Assembly (NCBI RefSeq): GCF_036865545.1 | Contig: NZ_CP142208.1 | Coordinates: 930,001-994,000, forward strand | Direction of reading: 5' to 3' | Source: Erwinia sp. E_sp_B01_1 | GTDB taxonomy: Bacteria; Pseudomonadota; Gammaproteobacteria; Enterobacterales; Enterobacteriaceae | Length of the DNA: 64,000 bases | Shown: in pieces, positions 22,060 through 33,797 of the stretch | Numbering within the stretch: the stretch's first letter is position 1 | Layout: every line of letters starts with the position of its first letter | Made by a program: the position numbers and the translations under genes | The notes under the pieces: generated by a model | Seen by the model: only the letters and a program-made list of their open reading frames with translations | What the model was told of the DNA's origin: nothing | The model's database searches: none

Positions 22060-22617
22060 GTGATTAACGAAATCAAAAAAGATGCTGAAGCGCGCATGGA
22101 CAAATGCGTGGAAGCGTTCAAAAGCCATATCAGCAAAATCCGTACTGGCCGTGCATCGCCGAGCATTCTCGACGGCATCATGGTCGACTACTACGGTTCT
22201 TCCACCCCTCTGCGCCAGCTGGCCAGCGTTACAGTGGAAGACTCACGCACACTGAAAATCAACGTGTTTGACCGTTCTATCAGTGCTGCTGTTGAGAAAG
22301 CCATCATGACCTCTGACCTGGGGCTTAACCCAAGTTCAGCGGGTACCGACATCCGTGTGCCTCTGCCAGCGCTGACTGAAGAGCGTCGTAAAGACCTGAT
22401 CAAAGTGGTGCGTGGTGAAGCTGAACAGGGTCGTGTCTCCGTGCGTAACGTTCGCCGTGATGCTAACGACAAAGTGAAAGCTTTGCTGAAAGACAAAGAG
22501 ATCAGTGAAGACGAAGAGCGTCGTTCACAAGATGAAATCCAGAAAATGACCGACGTCTTTATCAAGAAAGTTGATACTTCGCTGGCAGAAAAAGAAGCGG
22601 AGCTGATGGACTTCTGA
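22060..22617 (+). CDS. frr: Ribosome recycling factor
   Basis: Splits post-termination ribosomes with EF-G. It has 185 residues, the family length, and starts with GTG at 22060, with gggttcc a few bases upstream. The RRF signature [17 protein letters not shown] and the C-terminal helix with [20 protein letters not shown] are nearly identical to E. coli. It lies 134 bp after pyrH. Confidence 0.98.
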   Translation: MINEIKKDAEARMDKCVEAFKSHISKIRTGRASPSILDGIMVDYYGSSTPLRQLASVTVEDSRTLKINVFDRSISAAVEKAIMTSDLGLNPSSAGTDIRVPLPALTEERRKDLIKVVRGEAEQGRVSVRNVRRDANDKVKALLKDKEISEDEERRSQDEIQKMTDVFIKKVDTSLAEKEAELMDF

Positions 22618-22754
22618 GTTCATCCTGATCCGATCACGCCGTACAGATTGCCGTTCTTATGAGTGGTTAGTCTTACGGCGTTTTGCATTTATTCTCCTGG
22701 CTGACGATCGGGCTGTATAAGCCTGAGTCGCCGGTAATTACGCAGAGCAACTCC

Positions 22755-23957
22755 ATGAAGCAATTGACGATCCTCGGTTCAACAGGCTCCATCGGCACCA
22801 GCACGCTGGCGGTGGTCCGCGCCAATCCGCATCTGTTCGCCATTAAAGCGCTGGTTGCAGGCCACAACGTTGAGCTGATGGCTGAACAGTGTCTGGCTTT
22901 CCGTCCCGCCTATGCCTCAATGTCGGATGAAAAGTCGGCGGCGGCACTGCGACTTCGTCTGAAAAGCCTTAATGTGGCGACTGAAGTGCTGAGCGGTGAG
23001 CAGGCCGCCTGCGATCTCGCCGCGCTGGACGATGTCGATCAGGTGATGGCGGCAATTGTGGGTGCAGCAGGATTAATGCCTACGCTCGCCGCAATTCGCG
23101 CCGGTAAACAGGTGCTTCTTGCCAATAAAGAGTCACTTGTCACCTGCGGCCAGCTTTTCCTGGAGGCCGTCAGCGCGTCAAAAGCTCAGTTACTTCCCGT
23201 GGACAGCGAGCATAACGCCATTTTTCAGAGTTTGCCTGCTTCCCTCCAGCAGCAGTTAGGATACGCTTCTCTGGAAGATAATGGCATTGACAGCATTATT
23301 CTTACGGGATCGGGTGGCCCTTTTCGTGACACGCCATTGAACCTGCTTGGGGGCATGACTCCCGACCAGGCTTGTGCGCATCCGAACTGGTCAATGGGGC
23401 GTAAAATCTCCGTTGATTCTGCCACCATGATGAATAAAGGTTTGGAATATATCGAAGCCCGCTGGCTGTTTAATGCGACTGACGCCCAAATGGAAGTCAT
23501 TCTGCATCCGCAGTCGGTTATCCACTCTATGGTGCGCTATCGCGATGGGAGTGTGCTGGCTCAACTGGGGTCTCCGGATATGCGTACGCCCATCGCTCAC
23601 GTGATGGCCTGGCCGCAGCGAGTGCCTTCAGGGGCAACGCCACTGGACTTTACCCGCATGGGAGCGATGACCTTTGCCGAGCCAGATTATGCACGCTACC
23701 CCTGCCTGAAACTCGCCATTGACGCCTGTTCAGCCGGGCAGGCCGCGACCACAACATTAAATGCAGCCAATGAAATTGCGGTGGCGGCGTTTCTGGATTC
23801 CCAAATCCGGTTTACTGACATTGCCGCCGTGAATCTGGCCGTACTGGAAGCGCTATCCTGCGCGGAACCGGACAGCGTTGAAGCCGTGCTTGAGATCGAC
23901 AGGCAGGCACGGGAACAGGCTCAAACTCTGTTATCACGCTTCAGTGAAGCCCGGTAA
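22755..23957 (+). CDS. dxr: 1-deoxy-D-xylulose 5-phosphate reductoisomerase
   Basis: Second step of the MEP isoprenoid pathway; target of fosmidomycin. From the ATG at 22755 ([18 protein letters not shown]) it has 400 residues (E. coli 398). The NADPH-binding GSTGSIG is at residues 8-14; the metal ligands lie in [12 protein letters not shown] and in [13 protein letters not shown]. The flexible catalytic loop is [20 protein letters not shown]. The in-frame start at 22683 would add 24 unconserved residues. Confidence 0.97.
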   Translation: MKQLTILGSTGSIGTSTLAVVRANPHLFAIKALVAGHNVELMAEQCLAFRPAYASMSDEKSAAALRLRLKSLNVATEVLSGEQAACDLAALDDVDQVMAAIVGAAGLMPTLAAIRAGKQVLLANKESLVTCGQLFLEAVSASKAQLLPVDSEHNAIFQSLPASLQQQLGYASLEDNGIDSIILTGSGGPFRDTPLNLLGGMTPDQACAHPNWSMGRKISVDSATMMNKGLEYIEARWLFNATDAQMEVILHPQSVIHSMVRYRDGSVLAQLGSPDMRTPIAHVMAWPQRVPSGATPLDFTRMGAMTFAEPDYARYPCLKLAIDACSAGQAATTTLNAANEIAVAAFLDSQIRFTDIAAVNLAVLEALSCAEPDSVEAVLEIDRQAREQAQTLLSRFSEAR

Positions 23958-23981
23958 TTCAACCAGGTAGCGTGCCGCCAT

Positions 23982-24010
23982 TTGTGGGGCGCAGGCGGAG
24001 ATGGTATAGT
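23982..24010 (+). promoter_or_regulatory. Promoter between dxr and uppS
   Basis: TTGTGG (23982-23987), a 17-base spacer, and TATAGT (24005-24010) with an extended TGg just before it. It is followed within about 70 bp by an intrinsic terminator, so it may drive a short RNA or an attenuated uppS transcript. Confidence 0.5.
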
Positions 24011-24016
24011 CTTCGC

Positions 24017-24080
24017 CCGCTAATTGAGTAGCTCGTTGCGATGAAGCGGTAATGCTGGCCGTGGGAGACACGGCTTTTTT
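24017..24080 (+). ncRNA. Candidate short transcript or attenuated leader upstream of uppS
   Basis: The roughly 64 nt between the predicted promoter and a rho-independent terminator carry no ORF. The terminator stem is gccgtg/cacggc (24058-24074) with a six-T tail. It is either a small RNA or an attenuated uppS leader. Prediction only; no family match is recognised. Confidence 0.35.
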
Positions 24081-24146
24081 GCGTCGAGCGGGTAAGATAT
24101 TTTCAGAAGCCGTTGTATTTCTGATTAAAGGAAATAATTACGCGTT

Positions 24147-24899
24147 ATGTCGTCCGAAAATCAACTACAAAGCGATGACCTGCAAGGGGAAAACCCCCGT
24201 CACGTAGCCATCATCATGGATGGCAATGGCCGCTGGGCCAAAAACCGTGGCAAGCTGCGCATCTCGGGCCATAAAGCCGGTGTAAAGTCCGTTCGTCGGT
24301 CGGTGAGTTTTGCTGTCAGTCAGAAGCTGGATGCGCTGACTTTGTATGCTTTCAGCAGTGAGAACTGGAACCGTCCGCCTCAGGAAGTCATGGCGTTGAT
24401 GGAGTTATTCATCTGGGCACTCGACAGCGAAGTGAAAAGTCTGCACAAGCATAATGTCCGTCTGCGGATTATTGGCGATATTGGCCGTTTCAGTGCCCGT
24501 CTGCAGGAGCGCATTCGCCGCGCCGAGGAACTTACTCAGCAAAATAATGGACTAACTCTCAACATTGCCGCGAATTATGGCGGACGTTGGGATATTATTC
24601 ATGGCGTCAGAAAAATAGCAGAGCAGGTTCAGGAAGGTCTTATCCGTCCTGATCAGATAGAGGAAGAAACCCTCAATCAACATCTCTGCCTCAATGAACT
24701 GGCTCCCGTGGATCTGGTAATAAGGACAGGGGGAGAGCATCGAATCAGTAACTTCTTGCTGTGGCAGGTTGCCTATGCAGAGTTCTTTTTTACCGATGTT
24801 CTCTGGCCTGATTTTGATGAACAAGTCTTTGAAGGTGCACTGAATGCGTTTGCACAACGAGAGCGTCGCTTTGGCGGTGCAGCACCCGGCGGCGCCTGA
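24147..24899 (+). CDS. uppS: Undecaprenyl diphosphate synthase (UppS/IspU)
   Basis: Cis-prenyltransferase that makes C55 undecaprenyl diphosphate, the lipid carrier for peptidoglycan, O-antigen and other glycans. It has 250 residues (E. coli 253). The catalytic aspartate is Asp25 in IIMDGNGRWAKNRG. LYAFSSENWNRP and the C-terminal VIRTGGEHRISNFLLWQ follow the family pattern. SD aaaggaa stands upstream of the ATG. It is followed by cdsA after 18 bp. Confidence 0.97.
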   Translation: MSSENQLQSDDLQGENPRHVAIIMDGNGRWAKNRGKLRISGHKAGVKSVRRSVSFAVSQKLDALTLYAFSSENWNRPPQEVMALMELFIWALDSEVKSLHKHNVRLRIIGDIGRFSARLQERIRRAEELTQQNNGLTLNIAANYGGRWDIIHGVRKIAEQVQEGLIRPDQIEEETLNQHLCLNELAPVDLVIRTGGEHRISNFLLWQVAYAEFFFTDVLWPDFDEQVFEGALNAFAQRERRFGGAAPGGA

Positions 24900-24917
24900 G
24901 CGCACTGGGGGTAATCT

Positions 24918-25775
24918 TTGCTGAAGTCTCGCCTGATTACCGCGTTTATACTTATCCCGATTGTGATTGCAGCGCTTTTTCTGCTGCCGCCGCCTGGGTT
25001 TGCTGTCGTCACCCTGGTGGTCTGTATGCTGGCCGCCTGGGAGTGGGGGCAGTTCGCAGGCTTCGCGTCACGTACGCAACGCATCTGGCTGGCGGTCCTG
25101 TGTGGGCTGCTTCTCGCCTTTATGATGTTCACTCTGCCAGCGTATCAGCACTCTGTGCACTTGCCTCAGGTTGCCGGCTCGCTATGGGCGGCCCTCTGTT
25201 GGTGGGTAGTGGCGCTGGTGATGGTGCTGACCTATCCCGGCTCCGCCTCTTTCTGGCGCGGCTCAAAACTCCTTCGCCTGCTGTTTGGTATTCTGACCAT
25301 CGTGCCTTTCTTCTGGGGCATGCTGACATTACGCCAGTATCACTATGATACCGACCATTTTGCCGGTGCCTGGTGGCTGCTGTACGTGATGTTACTGGTC
25401 TGGGGCGCCGATTCAGGGGCTTATATGTTTGGCCGTCTGTTTGGCAAACATAAGCTTTCCCCTAAGGTCTCTCCCGGCAAAACCTGGGAAGGGTTCTTTG
25501 GCGGCTTGCTGACCTCCGCGCTGATTGCCTGGCTGTTTGGCCTTTGGGCTCCGTTAACTATCTCTCCGGTTACGCTTTTAGTCTGCTCGCTTGTAGCCGC
25601 ACTGGCCTCAGTGCTGGGTGACTTAACCGAGAGTATGTTCAAACGTGAAGCTGGCATCAAAGACAGCGGCAATCTCATCCCGGGTCACGGAGGGATCCTT
25701 GACCGTATCGACAGCCTGACGGCGGCAGTTCCGGTCTTTGCCTGCCTGTTATTGCTGGTTTTCGGGACGCTATAA
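24918..25775 (+). CDS. cdsA: Phosphatidate cytidylyltransferase CdsA
   Basis: Makes CDP-diacylglycerol from phosphatidate and CTP, the branch point of all phospholipids. It has 285 residues, as in E. coli, and starts with TTG. About eight hydrophobic segments make it an integral inner-membrane protein. The CDS signature [20 protein letters not shown] is at about 230-250, followed by [12 protein letters not shown]. It sits in the uppS-cdsA-rseP series with an 8-bp gap to rseP. Confidence 0.97.
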   Translation: MLKSRLITAFILIPIVIAALFLLPPPGFAVVTLVVCMLAAWEWGQFAGFASRTQRIWLAVLCGLLLAFMMFTLPAYQHSVHLPQVAGSLWAALCWWVVALVMVLTYPGSASFWRGSKLLRLLFGILTIVPFFWGMLTLRQYHYDTDHFAGAWWLLYVMLLVWGADSGAYMFGRLFGKHKLSPKVSPGKTWEGFFGGLLTSALIAWLFGLWAPLTISPVTLLVCSLVAALASVLGDLTESMFKREAGIKDSGNLIPGHGGILDRIDSLTAAVPVFACLLLLVFGTL

Positions 25776-25783
25776 GGGACCTT

Positions 25784-27133
25784 ATGCTGAGCATTCTCTG
25801 GAGCCTGGGCGCATTTGTCGTTGCGCTGGGTGTGTTGATTACCGTGCACGAGTTTGGCCACTTTTGGGTGGCCCGTCGCTGTGGTGTCAAAGTTGAACGA
25901 TTCTCTGTGGGATTCGGTAAGGCGCTCTGGCGTCGTCGCGACAAGCAGGGAACGGAATACGTTATTGCTCTGATCCCCTTAGGTGGCTACGTCAAGATGC
26001 TCGACGAGCGTGTTGAAAGCGTGCCGCCAGAACTCCGCCATCAATCCTTTAATAACAAAACCGTCCTGCAGCGTGCGGCAATTATCAGTGCCGGGCCGAT
26101 CGCAAATTTCCTGTTTGCCATTTTCGCTTACTGGCTGGTGTTTATCATCGGCGTTCCTGGCGTTCGCCCGGTAGTTGGCGAAATAGTAAGCGGTTCGCAG
26201 GCGGCGGAGGCTCAAATTACGCCTGGGATGGAACTTAAAGCCGTCGATGGTATCGAAACGCCTGACTGGGATGCTGTGCGTATGGCGCTGGTGTCCAAAA
26301 TTGGCGACCAGCAAACTACGTTGAGCGTGGCGCCCTTTGGTTCCACCCAGGTCAGTGAAAAACGGCTTGATCTGCGTAACTGGCATTTCGAACCGGACAA
26401 GCAGGATCCGGTGGTATCGCTCGGTATGCAACCGCGTGGGCCGCAGATTGAAACGGTGCTGGCAGAAGTGCAGGCCAACTCGGCAGCAAGCAAGGCCGGT
26501 TTGCAAGCAGGCGACAGGATCGTTAAAGTCGATGGTCAACCGTTGGACCAGTGGCAGCGTTTTGTCACGCTGGTTCGCGATAATCCGGGTACCGCGCTGG
26601 CGGTTGAAGTTGAGCGGCAGGGTAATACTGTCGGGTTAACCTTAACGCCAGACGTGAAGCCAGGCAGCAAAGCAGAAGGATTTGCCGGGGTTATCCCGCG
26701 TATTGTTCCTCTGCCGGATGAATATAAAACGGTGCGCCAGTATGGTCCGTTTGCAGCCGTCGGTGAGGCCAGTGCCAAAACCTGGCAGCTGATGAAACTC
26801 ACGGTTAACATGCTGGGCAAACTGATTGTCGGCGAAGTGAAGTTAAACAATCTCAGCGGGCCGATTTCAATCGCCCAGGGTGCTGGGATGTCGGCGGAAT
26901 ATGGTTTGATCTACTACCTGATGTTCCTGGCTTTGATCAGCGTGAACCTCGGGATTATCAATCTGTTCCCGTTGCCGGTATTAGATGGTGGGCATTTGCT
27001 GTTCCTGGCGATCGAAAAGATCAAAGGTGGGCCGGTGTCTGAGCGAGTTCAGGACTTCAGTTATCGCATTGGCTCTATTTTGCTGGTGTTGTTAATGGGG
27101 CTTGCACTATTCAATGATTTCTCGCGTCTTTAG
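25784..27133 (+). CDS. rseP: Site-2 protease RseP
   Basis: Inner-membrane zinc protease that cleaves RseA inside the membrane after DegS, releasing sigma-E; it also clears remnant signal peptides. It has 449 residues (E. coli 450). The HExxH motif is His22-Glu23-x-x-His26 (TVHEFGHF) in the first membrane segment, and the third ligand is in [11 protein letters not shown] near the C-terminus. Two periplasmic PDZ domains lie between (about 115-310). It shares its operon with bamA and skp, other envelope-quality genes. Confidence 0.97.
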   Translation: MLSILWSLGAFVVALGVLITVHEFGHFWVARRCGVKVERFSVGFGKALWRRRDKQGTEYVIALIPLGGYVKMLDERVESVPPELRHQSFNNKTVLQRAAIISAGPIANFLFAIFAYWLVFIIGVPGVRPVVGEIVSGSQAAEAQITPGMELKAVDGIETPDWDAVRMALVSKIGDQQTTLSVAPFGSTQVSEKRLDLRNWHFEPDKQDPVVSLGMQPRGPQIETVLAEVQANSAASKAGLQAGDRIVKVDGQPLDQWQRFVTLVRDNPGTALAVEVERQGNTVGLTLTPDVKPGSKAEGFAGVIPRIVPLPDEYKTVRQYGPFAAVGEASAKTWQLMKLTVNMLGKLIVGEVKLNNLSGPISIAQGAGMSAEYGLIYYLMFLALISVNLGIINLFPLPVLDGGHLLFLAIEKIKGGPVSERVQDFSYRIGSILLVLLMGLALFNDFSRL

Positions 27134-27188
27134 TCTGCCAACCGGCAAGCTACGCACGAGAACCAGTTAGGAAGAATGCATAACAACG

Positions 27189-29591
27189 ATGGCGATGAAA
27201 AAGTTGCTCATAGCGTCGCTGCTGTTTAGCAGCGCTACCGTATACGCGGCAGACGGCTTCGTAGTGAAAGATATTCATTTCGAAGGCCTGCAGCGAGTCG
27301 CCGTCGGCGCGGCATTGCTGAGTATGCCTGTCCGCGTGGGAGACACCGTCTCCGATGATGATATCAGTAGTACTATCCGTGCTCTCTTCGCGACCGGGAA
27401 CTTCGAAGACGTACAGGTCCTGCGCGACGGCGATACGCTGATCGTTCAGGTCAAAGAGCGCCCAACCATTGCCAGCATCACTTTCTCCGGTAACAAAGCG
27501 GTGAAAGAGGATATGCTGAAGCAGAATCTGGAAGCATCTGGCGTGCGCGTGGGTGAATCCCTTGACCGCACCACTATCTCAACTATTGAGAAAGGGCTCG
27601 AGGATTTCTACTACAGCGTGGGTAAATACAGCGCCAGCGTGAAGGCGGTAGTCACGCCACTGCCACGTAACCGTGTTGACCTGAAGCTGGTCTTTACCGA
27701 AGGCGTCTCAGCCAAAATTCAGCAAATCAACGTAGTGGGCAACAAAGCCTTCTCATCTGATGAGCTGATTTCCCGCTTCCAGCTGCGCGACGAAGTGCCG
27801 TGGTGGAACGTGGTAGGCGATCGTAAATACCAGAAGCAAAAACTGGCGGGTGACCTTGAAACCCTGCGCAGCTTCTATCTCGATCGTGGCTATGCCCGCT
27901 TCAATATTGATTCGACTCAGGTCAGCCTGACGCCGGACAAGAAAGGCATTTACATCACCATCAACATCACCGAAGGCGATCAGTACAAGCTTTCAGGCGT
28001 AGTGGTTAACGGCAGCATGGCAGGTCACTCAGCGGAAGTAGAAGCGCTGACTAAGATCAAGCCAGGCGAGCTGTATAACGGCGCCAAAGTGACCAAAATG
28101 GAAGATGACATCAAAAAGATGCTGGGCCGTTATGGCTACGCTTATCCACGCGTGGCGACACAGCCAGAAATCAATGATGCTGATAAAACCGTTAAGCTGC
28201 ACGTCAACGTAGATGCGGGCAACCGTTACTACGTGCGTAAAGTTCGCTTCGAAGGTAACGACACCTCTAAAGATTCCGTTCTGCGCCGTGAAATGCGTCA
28301 GATGGAAGGTGCATGGCTGGGCAGTGACCTGGTTGAGCAGGGGAAAGAGCGTCTGAACCGTACCGGTTACTTTGAGACGGTGGATACCGATACGCAGCGC
28401 GTGCCAGGTTCCCCGGACGAAGTCGATGTGGTGTACAAGGTGAAAGAGCGCAACACCGGTACCTTCAACTTCGGCGTGGGTTACGGCACGGAAAGTGGCG
28501 TAAGCTTCCAGGTTGGCGTAACGCAGGAAAACTGGCTGGGTACCGGTAATACCGTAGGTATCAGCGGTACCAAGAATGATTATCAGACCTACGCTGAATT
28601 CTCACTGACCGACCCATACTTTACGGTTGACGGTGTGAGCCTTGGCGGTCGTGTGTTCTATAACGACTTTAAAGCTGATGACGCTGACCTGTCTGACTAC
28701 ACCAACAAAAGCTACGGCTTAGACGGTACGTTAGGCTTCCCGGTCAACGAAAATAACACTTTGCGTGTTGGTCTGGGTTACGTGCACAACGACCTGTCCA
28801 ATATGCAGCCGCAGGTGGCGATGTTCCGTTACCTCGACTCCGTGGGCCAGAACCCGGGGCTGACCAGCGATGCTGATTATGCTGCCGATGACTTCACTTT
28901 CAACTATGGCTGGACATACAACAACCTGGACCGCGGATTCTTCCCAACGTCCGGTAACCGTACCAACCTGAACGGTAAAGTGACCATCCCTGGTTCTGAT
29001 AACGCCTTCTATAAAGCGACGCTGGATACTCAGCAGTATGTTCCGCTGAATCAGGATCGTACCTGGGTTCTGTTGGGTCGCGGTAAAGTCGGTTACGGCG
29101 ATGGTCTGAGCGGCAAAGAGCTGCCTTTCTACGAGAACTTCTATGCCGGTGGTTCAAGCACCGTACGTGGTTTCCGTTCGAACACCATCGGTCCTAAAGC
29201 GGCTTACTACAATAATGGTTCCAGCACCTGTTCTACCGGTACTCTGTGTGATTCCAATGACGCAGTGGGCGGTAATGCTATGGCAACGGCCAGTGCAGAG
29301 CTGATTACCCCTACGCCGTTCCTGAGCGAGAAGTATGCCAACTCGGTCCGCACTTCGCTGTTTGTGGATGCCGGTACCGTATGGGATACCAACTGGGAAA
29401 ACACTACCGCCACTCGTGACGCGGGTATTCCGGATTACAGCGAACCGGGCAACATCCGTATGTCGGCTGGTCTGGCACTGCAGTGGATGTCTCCACTGGG
29501 GCCACTGGTGTTCTCTTACGCCCAGCCGTTCAAAAAGTATGATGGAGATAAGGCCGAACAGTTCCAGTTTAACATTGGTAAAACCTGGTAA
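27189..29591 (+). CDS. bamA: Outer membrane protein assembly factor BamA
   Basis: Core of the BAM complex, which inserts beta-barrel proteins into the outer membrane. It has 800 residues (E. coli 810). A signal peptide (about 1-20, ending VYAA) is followed by five POTRA domains (about 21-420) and a 16-strand barrel. The lid-loop-6 motif [11 protein letters not shown] (VRGF) is conserved and the chain ends in Trp (FNIGKTW), as expected for a barrel C-terminus. The extracellular loop containing [18 protein letters not shown], near residues 678-695, holds two cysteines 7 residues apart, as in E. coli loop 6. Confidence 0.97.
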   Translation: MAMKKLLIASLLFSSATVYAADGFVVKDIHFEGLQRVAVGAALLSMPVRVGDTVSDDDISSTIRALFATGNFEDVQVLRDGDTLIVQVKERPTIASITFSGNKAVKEDMLKQNLEASGVRVGESLDRTTISTIEKGLEDFYYSVGKYSASVKAVVTPLPRNRVDLKLVFTEGVSAKIQQINVVGNKAFSSDELISRFQLRDEVPWWNVVGDRKYQKQKLAGDLETLRSFYLDRGYARFNIDSTQVSLTPDKKGIYITINITEGDQYKLSGVVVNGSMAGHSAEVEALTKIKPGELYNGAKVTKMEDDIKKMLGRYGYAYPRVATQPEINDADKTVKLHVNVDAGNRYYVRKVRFEGNDTSKDSVLRREMRQMEGAWLGSDLVEQGKERLNRTGYFETVDTDTQRVPGSPDEVDVVYKVKERNTGTFNFGVGYGTESGVSFQVGVTQENWLGTGNTVGISGTKNDYQTYAEFSLTDPYFTVDGVSLGGRVFYNDFKADDADLSDYTNKSYGLDGTLGFPVNENNTLRVGLGYVHNDLSNMQPQVAMFRYLDSVGQNPGLTSDADYAADDFTFNYGWTYNNLDRGFFPTSGNRTNLNGKVTIPGSDNAFYKATLDTQQYVPLNQDRTWVLLGRGKVGYGDGLSGKELPFYENFYAGGSSTVRGFRSNTIGPKAAYYNNGSSTCSTGTLCDSNDAVGGNAMATASAELITPTPFLSEKYANSVRTSLFVDAGTVWDTNWENTTATRDAGIPDYSEPGNIRMSAGLALQWMSPLGPLVFSYAQPFKKYDGDKAEQFQFNIGKTW

Positions 29592-29709
29592 CACGGTTCA
29601 GCAAGGAAGCGTGTAAGTGAGTATCGCGCCGTTTTAAGGCAATCTTCGGATTGCCTGAACGCGCAACACATGTGTCGAAGACACAAACGTTGATGGTAAG
29701 GAGTTTATA

Positions 29710-30207
29710 GTGAAAAAGTTGTTGTGTGCCGCAGGCCTCTCTCTTGCTCTGGCGGTTTCCGCCGGTGCTCAGGCTGCAGATAAAATTGCAGTGGTGAACG
29801 TTTCCAGCATTTTCCAACAGTTACCGGCGCGTGCGACAGTTGCGAAACAGCTTGAAAATGAGTTCAAAGGCCGTGCAACCGAACTGCAGGGTATGGAGCG
29901 CGATCTGCAAACTAAAATGCAGCGTCTTCAGCGTGACGGCTCTACCATGAAGGCCAGCGAGCGCAGCCGCATGGAAAAAGACGTTATGGCGCAGCGTGAA
30001 GCCTTCTCAAGCAAAGCTCAGGCTTTTGAGCAGGACAACCGCCGTCGTCAGGCTGAAGAGCGTAACAAAATCCTGAGCCGTATTCAGGATGCTGTGCAGA
30101 AAGTGGCTGATGATGAAGGTTACGACGTCGTTGTTGATGCTAATGCTGTTGCCTACTCAGCTAAATCTAAAGACATCACTGCTGATGTTCTGAAACAGGT
30201 TAAATAA
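29710..30207 (+). CDS. skp: Periplasmic chaperone Skp
   Basis: Trimeric 'jellyfish' chaperone that holds unfolded outer-membrane proteins on their way to BamA. It has 165 residues (E. coli 161) and starts with GTG at 29710. The signal peptide [20 protein letters not shown] ends before [10 protein letters not shown]. The long charged tentacle helices (about 45-125) are visible in [20 protein letters not shown], and the end [10 protein letters not shown] matches E. coli. The stop lies 3 bases before lpxD. Confidence 0.97.
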   Translation: MKKLLCAAGLSLALAVSAGAQAADKIAVVNVSSIFQQLPARATVAKQLENEFKGRATELQGMERDLQTKMQRLQRDGSTMKASERSRMEKDVMAQREAFSSKAQAFEQDNRRRQAEERNKILSRIQDAVQKVADDEGYDVVVDANAVAYSAKSKDITADVLKQVK

Positions 30208-30210
30208 TCA

Positions 30211-31233
30211 ATGTCATCTATTCGACTGGCTGATTTAGCCCAGCAGTTGGATGCAGATTTGCACGGAGATGGCGATATCGTCATCTCCGGCATTGCTTCT
30301 ATGCAATCCGCCCAATCCGGTCAAATCACTTTTCTTGCTAACAGTCGTTACCGCGATCAGCTCAGTACCTGCAAGGCTTCGGCCGTGGTGCTGTTGGCAG
30401 CGGATCTGGACTGCGCACAGGGCGCCGCCCTGGTGGTGAAAGATCCTTATCTGACCTATGCCCGCATGGCGCAGATTCTGGACAGTACCCCACAGCCCGC
30501 TAAAGATATCGCGCCCAGCGCGGTGATCGATTCCAGCGCTAAGCTGGGTCAGAATATTTCTGTCGGTGCAAATGCTGTTATCGAATCCGGCGTAGAGCTG
30601 GGTGATAACGTCGTCATTGGTGCCGGTTGTTTCGTCGGGAAAAATACCCGCATCGGAGCCGGAACCCGTTTATGGGCCAACGTCTCTGTCTATCATGAAA
30701 TTCAGATCGGTGAGCGCTGCCTGATCCAGTCCGGCACGGTCATTGGTGCTGATGGCTTTGGTTACGCTAACGATCGTGGCAACTGGGTGAAAATCCCTCA
30801 GTTGGGTACGGTAATCATCGGCGACCGCGTGGAAATTGGCGCCTGCACCACCATCGATCGCGGTGCGTTGGATAACACTCAGATCGGGAATGGTGTTATC
30901 ATTGATAACCAGTGCCAGATTGCACATAACGTTGTGATTGGCGACAATACCGCGGTTGCGGGAGGCGTCATCATGGCCGGCAGCCTGAAAATTGGCCGCT
31001 ACTGCATGATTGGCGGTGCAAGCGTAATCAACGGTCACATGGAAATTTGTGACAAAGTTACGGTTACCGGAATGGGAATGGTCATGAGACCAATCACCGA
31101 ACCTGGGGTATACTCTTCCGGGATTCCGTTGCAACCCAACAAAACCTGGCGCAAAACGGCCGCGTTGGTGATGAATATCGATGAAATAAGCAAACGCTTA
31201 AAAGCTATCGAGCGTAAAGTCGACAAAGACTGA
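30211..31233 (+). CDS. lpxD: UDP-3-O-(3-hydroxymyristoyl)glucosamine N-acyltransferase LpxD
   Basis: Third step of lipid A synthesis: adds the N-linked 3-hydroxyacyl chain to UDP-3-O-acyl-glucosamine. It has 340 residues (E. coli 341). An N-terminal uridine-binding domain (about 1-100) is followed by the left-handed beta-helix with hexapeptide repeats (about 100-310). The catalytic His239 is in [16 protein letters not shown] 167-bp gap with the inverted repeat cggcctgc/gcaggccg (31325-31359) separates it from fabZ. Confidence 0.97.
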   Translation: MSSIRLADLAQQLDADLHGDGDIVISGIASMQSAQSGQITFLANSRYRDQLSTCKASAVVLLAADLDCAQGAALVVKDPYLTYARMAQILDSTPQPAKDIAPSAVIDSSAKLGQNISVGANAVIESGVELGDNVVIGAGCFVGKNTRIGAGTRLWANVSVYHEIQIGERCLIQSGTVIGADGFGYANDRGNWVKIPQLGTVIIGDRVEIGACTTIDRGALDNTQIGNGVIIDNQCQIAHNVVIGDNTAVAGGVIMAGSLKIGRYCMIGGASVINGHMEICDKVTVTGMGMVMRPITEPGVYSSGIPLQPNKTWRKTAALVMNIDEISKRLKAIERKVDKD

Positions 31234-31400
31234 ACGTCATACCAGCGCCTTGACCAGCCTTCATACCCGTCAGGGTAGAATTAGAAAGCTAAGCAGGGAA
31301 GGCTTGCGCACGGAAACTGATTTGCGGCCTGCGGACGATCTTAGGATCTTTGCAGGCCGTGTTATTGATGCCATCAGAATTTTAGGACAGGAAGAGTATT

Positions 31401-31856
31401 TTGACTACTGAAACTCATACTCTGAAGATTGAAGAGATTATTGAACTGCTGCCGCACCGCTATCCGTTTCTGCTGGTCGACCGCGTACTGGAGTTTGAAG
31501 AGCACAAGTTCCTGCGTGCGGTGAAGAACGTATCGGTCAACGAACCGTTTTTCCAGGGCCATTTCCCTGGTAAACCGATTTTTCCAGGCGTACTGATTTT
31601 AGAAGCCATGGCGCAGGCAACCGGGATTCTGGCGTTTAAAAGCGTCGGTAAACTGGAACCGGGCGAGCTCTACTATTTCGCCGGGATTGACGACGCCCGC
31701 TTTAAGCGTCCTGTAGTGCCAGGCGATCAGATGATCATGGAAGTAACCTTCGAAAAAACCCGCCGTGGTCTGACGCGCTTTAAAGGCGTGGCGACCGTAG
31801 ACGGTAAAATTGTCTGCGAAGCAACAATGATGTGTGCCCGCAGCCGGGAGGCGTAA
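31401..31856 (+). CDS. fabZ: 3-hydroxyacyl-ACP dehydratase FabZ
   Basis: Hot-dog-fold dehydratase of the fatty-acid elongation cycle. It competes with LpxA for 3-hydroxymyristoyl-ACP, so its place between lpxD and lpxA makes metabolic sense. It has 151 residues, the E. coli length, and starts with TTG at 31401. The catalytic pair is His54 (FQGHFPGKP) and Glu68 (VLILEAMAQ). Its stop lies 3 bases before lpxA. Confidence 0.98.
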   Translation: MTTETHTLKIEEIIELLPHRYPFLLVDRVLEFEEHKFLRAVKNVSVNEPFFQGHFPGKPIFPGVLILEAMAQATGILAFKSVGKLEPGELYYFAGIDDARFKRPVVPGDQMIMEVTFEKTRRGLTRFKGVATVDGKIVCEATMMCARSREA

Positions 31857-31859
31857 TCA

Positions 31860-32648
31860 GTGATTGATGAAACTGCTGTAATCCATCCAAGTTCCGTCAT
31901 TGAAGAGGGCGCCATTATTGGCGCTCGCGTCCACATCGGCCCGTTCTGTTTTATCGGGGCTGACGTTGAGATTGGTGAAGGCACCGTCCTGAAATCTCAT
32001 GTGGTGGTCAATGGTCACACCCGTATTGGCAAAGACAATACTATTTACCAGTTCGCCACCATTGGTGAAGCTAACCAGGATCTGAAATACGCTGGTGAGC
32101 CTACCCGTGTTGAGGTTGGCGATCGCAACAGTATTCGTGAGAGCGTAACCATTCACCGTGGGACCTCTCAGGCCGATGGCCTGACCAAAGTGGGTAGCGA
32201 TAATCTGTTGATGGTAAATGCGCATATCGCCCATGACTGCATTATTGGCGACCGCTGTATCCTCGCCAACAACGCAACCCTGGGTGGCCACGTGATTGTG
32301 GATGACTTTGCCATTATCGGTGGGATGACAGCCGTTCATCAGTTCTGCATCATTGGTGCACATGTGATGGTCGGTGGCTGTTCTGGCGTAGCTCAGGATG
32401 TGCCGCCGTTCGTCATTGCTCAGGGTAATCACGCCACGCCGTTTGGTATCAACCTGGTTGGCCTGCAGCGTCGTGGCTACAGTAAAGATGCCCTGCACGC
32501 AATCCGCAATGCGTATAAGATCCTTTATCGCAGCGGTAAAACGCTGGAAGAGGCGAAGCCTGAAATCGCTGAAATTGCCCGTGAGCACCCGGAAGTTCAG
32601 CCATTCTATGATTTCTTTACTCGCTCCACGCGAGGTCTGATTCGTTAA
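31860..32648 (+). CDS. lpxA: UDP-N-acetylglucosamine O-acyltransferase LpxA
   Basis: First step of lipid A synthesis: transfers 3-hydroxymyristate to the 3-OH of UDP-GlcNAc. It has 262 residues, the family length, and starts with GTG. The beta-helix repeats run from about residue 1 to 185. The catalytic base is His125, with His122 nearby, in [12 protein letters not shown]. The C-terminal helical domain begins near 190. It is tightly packed between fabZ and lpxB (3-bp gaps). Confidence 0.98.
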   Translation: MIDETAVIHPSSVIEEGAIIGARVHIGPFCFIGADVEIGEGTVLKSHVVVNGHTRIGKDNTIYQFATIGEANQDLKYAGEPTRVEVGDRNSIRESVTIHRGTSQADGLTKVGSDNLLMVNAHIAHDCIIGDRCILANNATLGGHVIVDDFAIIGGMTAVHQFCIIGAHVMVGGCSGVAQDVPPFVIAQGNHATPFGINLVGLQRRGYSKDALHAIRNAYKILYRSGKTLEEAKPEIAEIAREHPEVQPFYDFFTRSTRGLIR

Positions 32649-32651
32649 CTC

Positions 32652-33797
32652 ATGCCAAAGCATCCCTTAACGATTGCCCTTGTCGCCGGAGAAACCTCCG
32701 GCGATATTCTTGGTGCCGGTCTGATCCGTGCGCTGAAGGAAAAGCATCCGGATACCCGCTTTGTGGGCGTGGCCGGGCCGCTGATGCAGGCTGAAGGGTG
32801 TGAAGCCTGGTATGAAATGGAAGAGCTGGCGGTAATGGGGATAGTAGAAGTGGTGGAACGTTTGCCACGTCTGCTGAAAATCCGTAAGGATTTGACCCGG
32901 CGGTTTACCGAACTGAACCCTGATGTCTTTGTAGGCATTGACGCGCCTGATTTTAATATCACCCTTGAGGGGCGTCTCAAGCAGCGGGGCATTCGCACTA
33001 TTCATTACGTCAGCCCTTCTGTGTGGGCCTGGCGTCAGAAACGCGTATTTAAAATAGGCCGTAACACCGATCTGGTGCTGGCCTTTTTGCCGTTTGAAAA
33101 AGCCTTTTACGACCGTTTCAATGTTCCCTGTCGCTTTATCGGTCATACCATGGCGGATGCGATGCCGATCGAGCCGGACAAGCGTGCAGCGCGTCTGGAA
33201 CTCGGGATTGCTGAGGGAACGCCTTGCCTGGCTTTACTGCCCGGCAGCCGCAATGCGGAAGTTGAAATGCTGAGTGCTGACTTCCTGAAAACGGCCATGC
33301 TGCTGCGGCAGAAATGGCCCGACCTCGAAATAGTGGTGCCGCTGGTTAACCCGCGCCGTCGCGAACAGTTTGAAAGAATCAAAGCTGAGGTTGCCCCCGA
33401 TCTGCCCATGCATCTGCTGGATGGCAAAGGGCGTCAGGCGATGGTTGCCAGCGATGCGGCTCTGCTGGCATCGGGAACGGCGGCGCTGGAATGCATGCTG
33501 GCAAAATGCCCGATGGTCGTGGGTTACCGCATGAAGCCCTTTACCTTCTGGCTGGCTAAGCGTCTGGTAAAAACGGACTACGTTTCGCTGCCTAATTTAC
33601 TGGCAGGCCGCGAGCTGGTAAAAGAGCTGCTGCAGGATGAATGTCAGCCGGATCTGCTGGCTGCGGCACTGGAGCCTCTGCTTGCCCGGGGCGAAACCCG
33701 CGATCGCCTGCTGGCGACCTTTACAGAACTTCATCATCAAATCCGCTGGAATGCCGACGAGCAGGCCGCGGCGGCCGTACTGGAACTCTGCCCGTGA
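32652..33797 (+). CDS. lpxB: Lipid A disaccharide synthase LpxB
   Basis: Glycosyltransferase (GT19) that condenses UDP-2,3-diacylglucosamine with lipid X to give the beta-1,6 disaccharide. It has 381 residues (E. coli 382). Conserved segments are [51 protein letters not shown] and [20 protein letters not shown]. Its stop codon overlaps the GTG start of rnhB. Confidence 0.97.
   Translation: MPKHPLTIALVAGETSGDILGAGLIRALKEKHPDTRFVGVAGPLMQAEGCEAWYEMEELAVMGIVEVVERLPRLLKIRKDLTRRFTELNPDVFVGIDAPDFNITLEGRLKQRGIRTIHYVSPSVWAWRQKRVFKIGRNTDLVLAFLPFEKAFYDRFNVPCRFIGHTMADAMPIEPDKRAARLELGIAEGTPCLALLPGSRNAEVEMLSADFLKTAMLLRQKWPDLEIVVPLVNPRRREQFERIKAEVAPDLPMHLLDGKGRQAMVASDAALLASGTAALECMLAKCPMVVGYRMKPFTFWLAKRLVKTDYVSLPNLLAGRELVKELLQDECQPDLLAAALEPLLARGETRDRLLATFTELHHQIRWNADEQAAAAVLELCP

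Noticed and set aside
31234..31400. Possible terminator or small RNA between lpxD and fabZ
   Set aside because: The inverted repeat cggcctgc/gcaggccg has a 19-base loop and no T-run, so it does not support an independent transcript; at most it is a structured fabZ leader.
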